DNA from: Salipiger mucosus DSM 16094
GTDB lineage: Bacteria; Pseudomonadota; Alphaproteobacteria; Rhodobacterales; Rhodobacteraceae
Length of the DNA: 64,000 nucleotides
Assembly: GCF_000442255.1 (NCBI RefSeq)
Contig: NZ_KE557273.1
Location: 392,713-456,712, forward strand
Reading direction: 5' to 3'
Shown here: positions 62,423 to 64,000 of the stretch, one piece after another
Position numbering within the stretch: position 1 is the stretch's first letter
Layout of the letters: every line of letters begins with the position of its first letter
Notes under the pieces: model-generated
What the model was told of the DNA's origin: nothing
Seen by the model: only the letters and a program-made list of their open reading frames with translations
Databases searched by the model: none
Made by a program: the position numbers and the translations under genes

Positions 62423-64000
62423 CTATTCGCCCAGCGCGATCCCCTCCCGGCGCGGATCGGCCCCGCCGCGCAGCCCCTCGGGTCCGATGGCGATGGCATG
62501 CAGCCCCGAGTTCAGGTCGCGGAGGTTCACCTCGTAGCCCAGCGCCTCCAGCGGGCCGGCCAGCGCCTCGGCCTCCGTCCCGGCCTCGAGGTCGTAGGCC
62601 CCGAAGCGGTTCACGAGATGCGGCATGGCCACTGCCTGCTGCACGTCCATCCCCCAGTCGAGATGCGCCACCACGGCCTGCGCCACGTAGCCGATGATCC
62701 GCGAGCCCCCGGGCGAGCCCACCACCAGTACCGGCGCGCCGTCCTTCGTCACGATGGTCGGCGCCATCGACGAGCGCGGCCGCTTGCCCGGCGCGGCCGC
62801 GTTGGCGATGGGCCGCCCGTCGCGATGCGTGGCAAAGGAGAAATCCGTCAGCTCGTTGTTCAGCAGGAAGCCCCCCGGCGCCATGACGCGCGAGCCGAAG
62901 GCGTTCTCGATGGTCGTGGTCATCGACAGCGCGTTGCCGTAGCCGTCGACGATCGAGACATGGCTGGTCGAGGGGAACTCGATCGAGATGTCCGGCGCGC
63001 GCAGCAGCGCGTGGTCGAACTCCGGCGCCCCGGGCGCGACCTCGGGCAGGGCGTCGTCGCCCTCGAGCAGGCGGGCGCGCTGGGCCAGGTAGCCAGGGTC
63101 GACCAGCCCCTCCACGGGCACCGGCACGAAGTCGCTGTCGGCCATGTAGAGGCCCCGGTCCGCGAAGGCGAGCCGCGAGGCATCGCCGATCAGCCGCCAG
63201 GCCTCGGCGCTCTGCGGCCCCGGCCCGGCAAGGTCGTGGGCATCCAGCATCCCCAGGATCTGGCCCACCGTCAGTGCCCCGGACGAGGGCGGCCCCATCC
63301 CGCAGACCTCGTGCGCGCGGTAGGTCGCGCAGACCGCCGGGCGCTCCTTTATGCGGTAGAGCGCGAGGTCGGCCAGCGACAGCACCCCGGGATTGTCGCC
63401 CGCGCGCACCGCGCCCACGATCCCCTCCGCCACTTCCCCGGTGTAGAAGGCCTCCGCCCCCTCCCGCGCAAGCGCGCGAAGGGTCTCGGCATAGGCGGGG
63501 TTCCGCAGCCTGTCCCCGGCCTGCAGCGGCTCGCCGCCGGGATAGAAATAGCCCGCGGCGGGCTCCCGCTGCGCCAGCCGCAGCACGTCGCCAGCCACCA
63601 GCCCCGCGAGCCGGGGCGAGACCTCGAAGCCCTCCTCGGCAAGCCCGATGGCCGCGTCGAAAAGCCCGCCCCAGTTGCGCTGCCCCCAGCGCCGGTGCGC
63701 GGCCTCCATCAGCGCCGGCGTGCCCGGCGTGCCGACCGAGCGTCCGCCGACCACGGCCTCGAAGAACCCAAGCGGTTCGCCGCTCTCGTCCTGGAACAGG
63801 CGCGGCGTCGCCGCCAGCGGCGCCGTCTCGCGCCCGTCGAGCGTGGTGAGCGCCCCGCTCCCGCGGTCGTACCACACCAGGAAGGCCCCGCCGCCCAGCC
63901 CCGAGGACTGCGGCTCCACCAGCCCCAGCACCGCCTGCACGGCGACCATGGCGTCGGCGGCGGTGCCGCCCGCGCGCAGCACGTCGGCGCCGGCCTGCGC
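62423..64000 (-). CDS. ggt: Gamma-glutamyltransferase (N-terminus outside window)
   Basis: 526 codons are visible; the frame stays open to the window edge, where AQAGADVLRAGGTAADAMVA belongs to the conserved N-terminal region, so only about 20-50 residues are missing. Features: GLGGGAFLVWYD, DGRETAPLAA, the autoprocessing/nucleophile Thr in PSTSHVSIVDGYGNALSMTTT (residues around STSH), and GGSRIIGYV near the C-terminus. The enzyme splits gamma-glutamyl peptides such as glutathione, usually in the periplasm. Nucleophile and glycine loops look intact. Confidence 0.92.
   Translation of the reverse strand, partial: AQAGADVLRAGGTAADAMVAVQAVLGLVEPQSSGLGGGAFLVWYDRGSGALTTLDGRETAPLAATPRLFQDESGEPLGFFEAVVGGRSVGTPGTPALMEAAHRRWGQRNWGGLFDAAIGLAEEGFEVSPRLAGLVAGDVLRLAQREPAAGYFYPGGEPLQAGDRLRNPAYAETLRALAREGAEAFYTGEVAEGIVGAVRAGDNPGVLSLADLALYRIKERPAVCATYRAHEVCGMGPPSSGALTVGQILGMLDAHDLAGPGPQSAEAWRLIGDASRLAFADRGLYMADSDFVPVPVEGLVDPGYLAQRARLLEGDDALPEVAPGAPEFDHALLRAPDISIEFPSTSHVSIVDGYGNALSMTTTIENAFGSRVMAPGGFLLNNELTDFSFATHRDGRPIANAAAPGKRPRSSMAPTIVTKDGAPVLVVGSPGGSRIIGYVAQAVVAHLDWGMDVQQAVAMPHLVNRFGAYDLEAGTEAEALAGPLEALGYEVNLRDLNSGLHAIAIGPEGLRGGADPRREGIALGE

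Overview
High-GC (about two thirds G+C) bacterial chromosome segment, most likely from a marine Rhodobacteraceae / Roseobacter-group alphaproteobacterium. The basis for this is the VPLPA-CTERM sorting tail on a secreted protein, the alphaproteobacterial rpsO/pnp neighbourhood, the Roseobacter-like transporter and catabolic content, and the codon use. The window is densely coded, and most operons are joined by 4-base ATGA stop/start overlaps.

Region 1 (1-13.3 kb, + strand) is an alginate-type exopolysaccharide operon: algD (3' end only), alg8, alg44, algA, algG, algI, algJ, a Sel1-repeat gene, algX, algF, algK and algL. The precursor, polymerase and O-acetylation parts are recognisable, but many components look degenerate. 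AlgI has an in-frame collapse that removes most of the MBOAT core. algK carries two frameshifts and an amber codon. AlgG lacks the DPHDR epimerase motif, AlgL lacks the NNH catalytic histidine, Alg44 lacks the PilZ RxxxR motif, AlgA lacks the isomerase metal motif, and no algE porin gene is seen. The operon is either decaying or has been remodelled towards a different polymer.

Region 2 (13.5-26.1 kb, - strand) is one ten-gene operon controlled by a divergent DeoR regulator: inositol-phosphatase-like protein, peptide-type ABC importer (binding protein, two permeases, one fused double ATPase), M20 amidohydrolase, two choline/ethanolamine-kinase-like proteins and ethanolamine ammonia-lyase EutBC. 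It suggests import and hydrolysis of an amide-linked ethanolamine-type compound without a microcompartment. A DUF882 lipoprotein peptidase follows.

Region 3 (26.8-40.9 kb) is an accessory block flanked by insertion-sequence scars: IS5/IS903-type and ISL3-type transposase remnants on the left, IS5-type end sequences and a truncated dehydrogenase gene on the right, beside an intact tRNA-Gly. It encodes a ThDP enzyme, a polyamine-type ABC importer, an Asp/Glu/hydantoin-type racemase, two deacetylase/allantoinase-family proteins, an M20 peptidase, a bicupin with (S)-ureidoglycine aminohydrolase metal spacing, a LysR regulator and an FAD-linked hydroxyacid dehydrogenase. The superfamilies parallel ureide (allantoin-like) catabolism, but several members differ from the classical enzymes.

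Region 4 (41.1-64 kb) is mostly core or housekeeping: ABC exporter, L,D-transpeptidase, GTP cyclohydrolase II with a degenerate RibB-like N-terminus, OmpR-type response regulator with a possible small RNA after it, pnp and rpsO separated by an inserted VPLPA-CTERM beta-propeller gene, RTX-repeat protein, DUF1643, threonine dehydratase-like, Trm112-like, Lon-N-domain protein, thioredoxin-TPR protein, EEP nuclease/phosphatase, cardiolipin synthase, amidase, alpha/beta hydrolase, exonuclease III, DMT transporter, and the C-terminal part of a gamma-glutamyltransferase running off the window. All assignments come from reading motifs and gene order; no database search was run.
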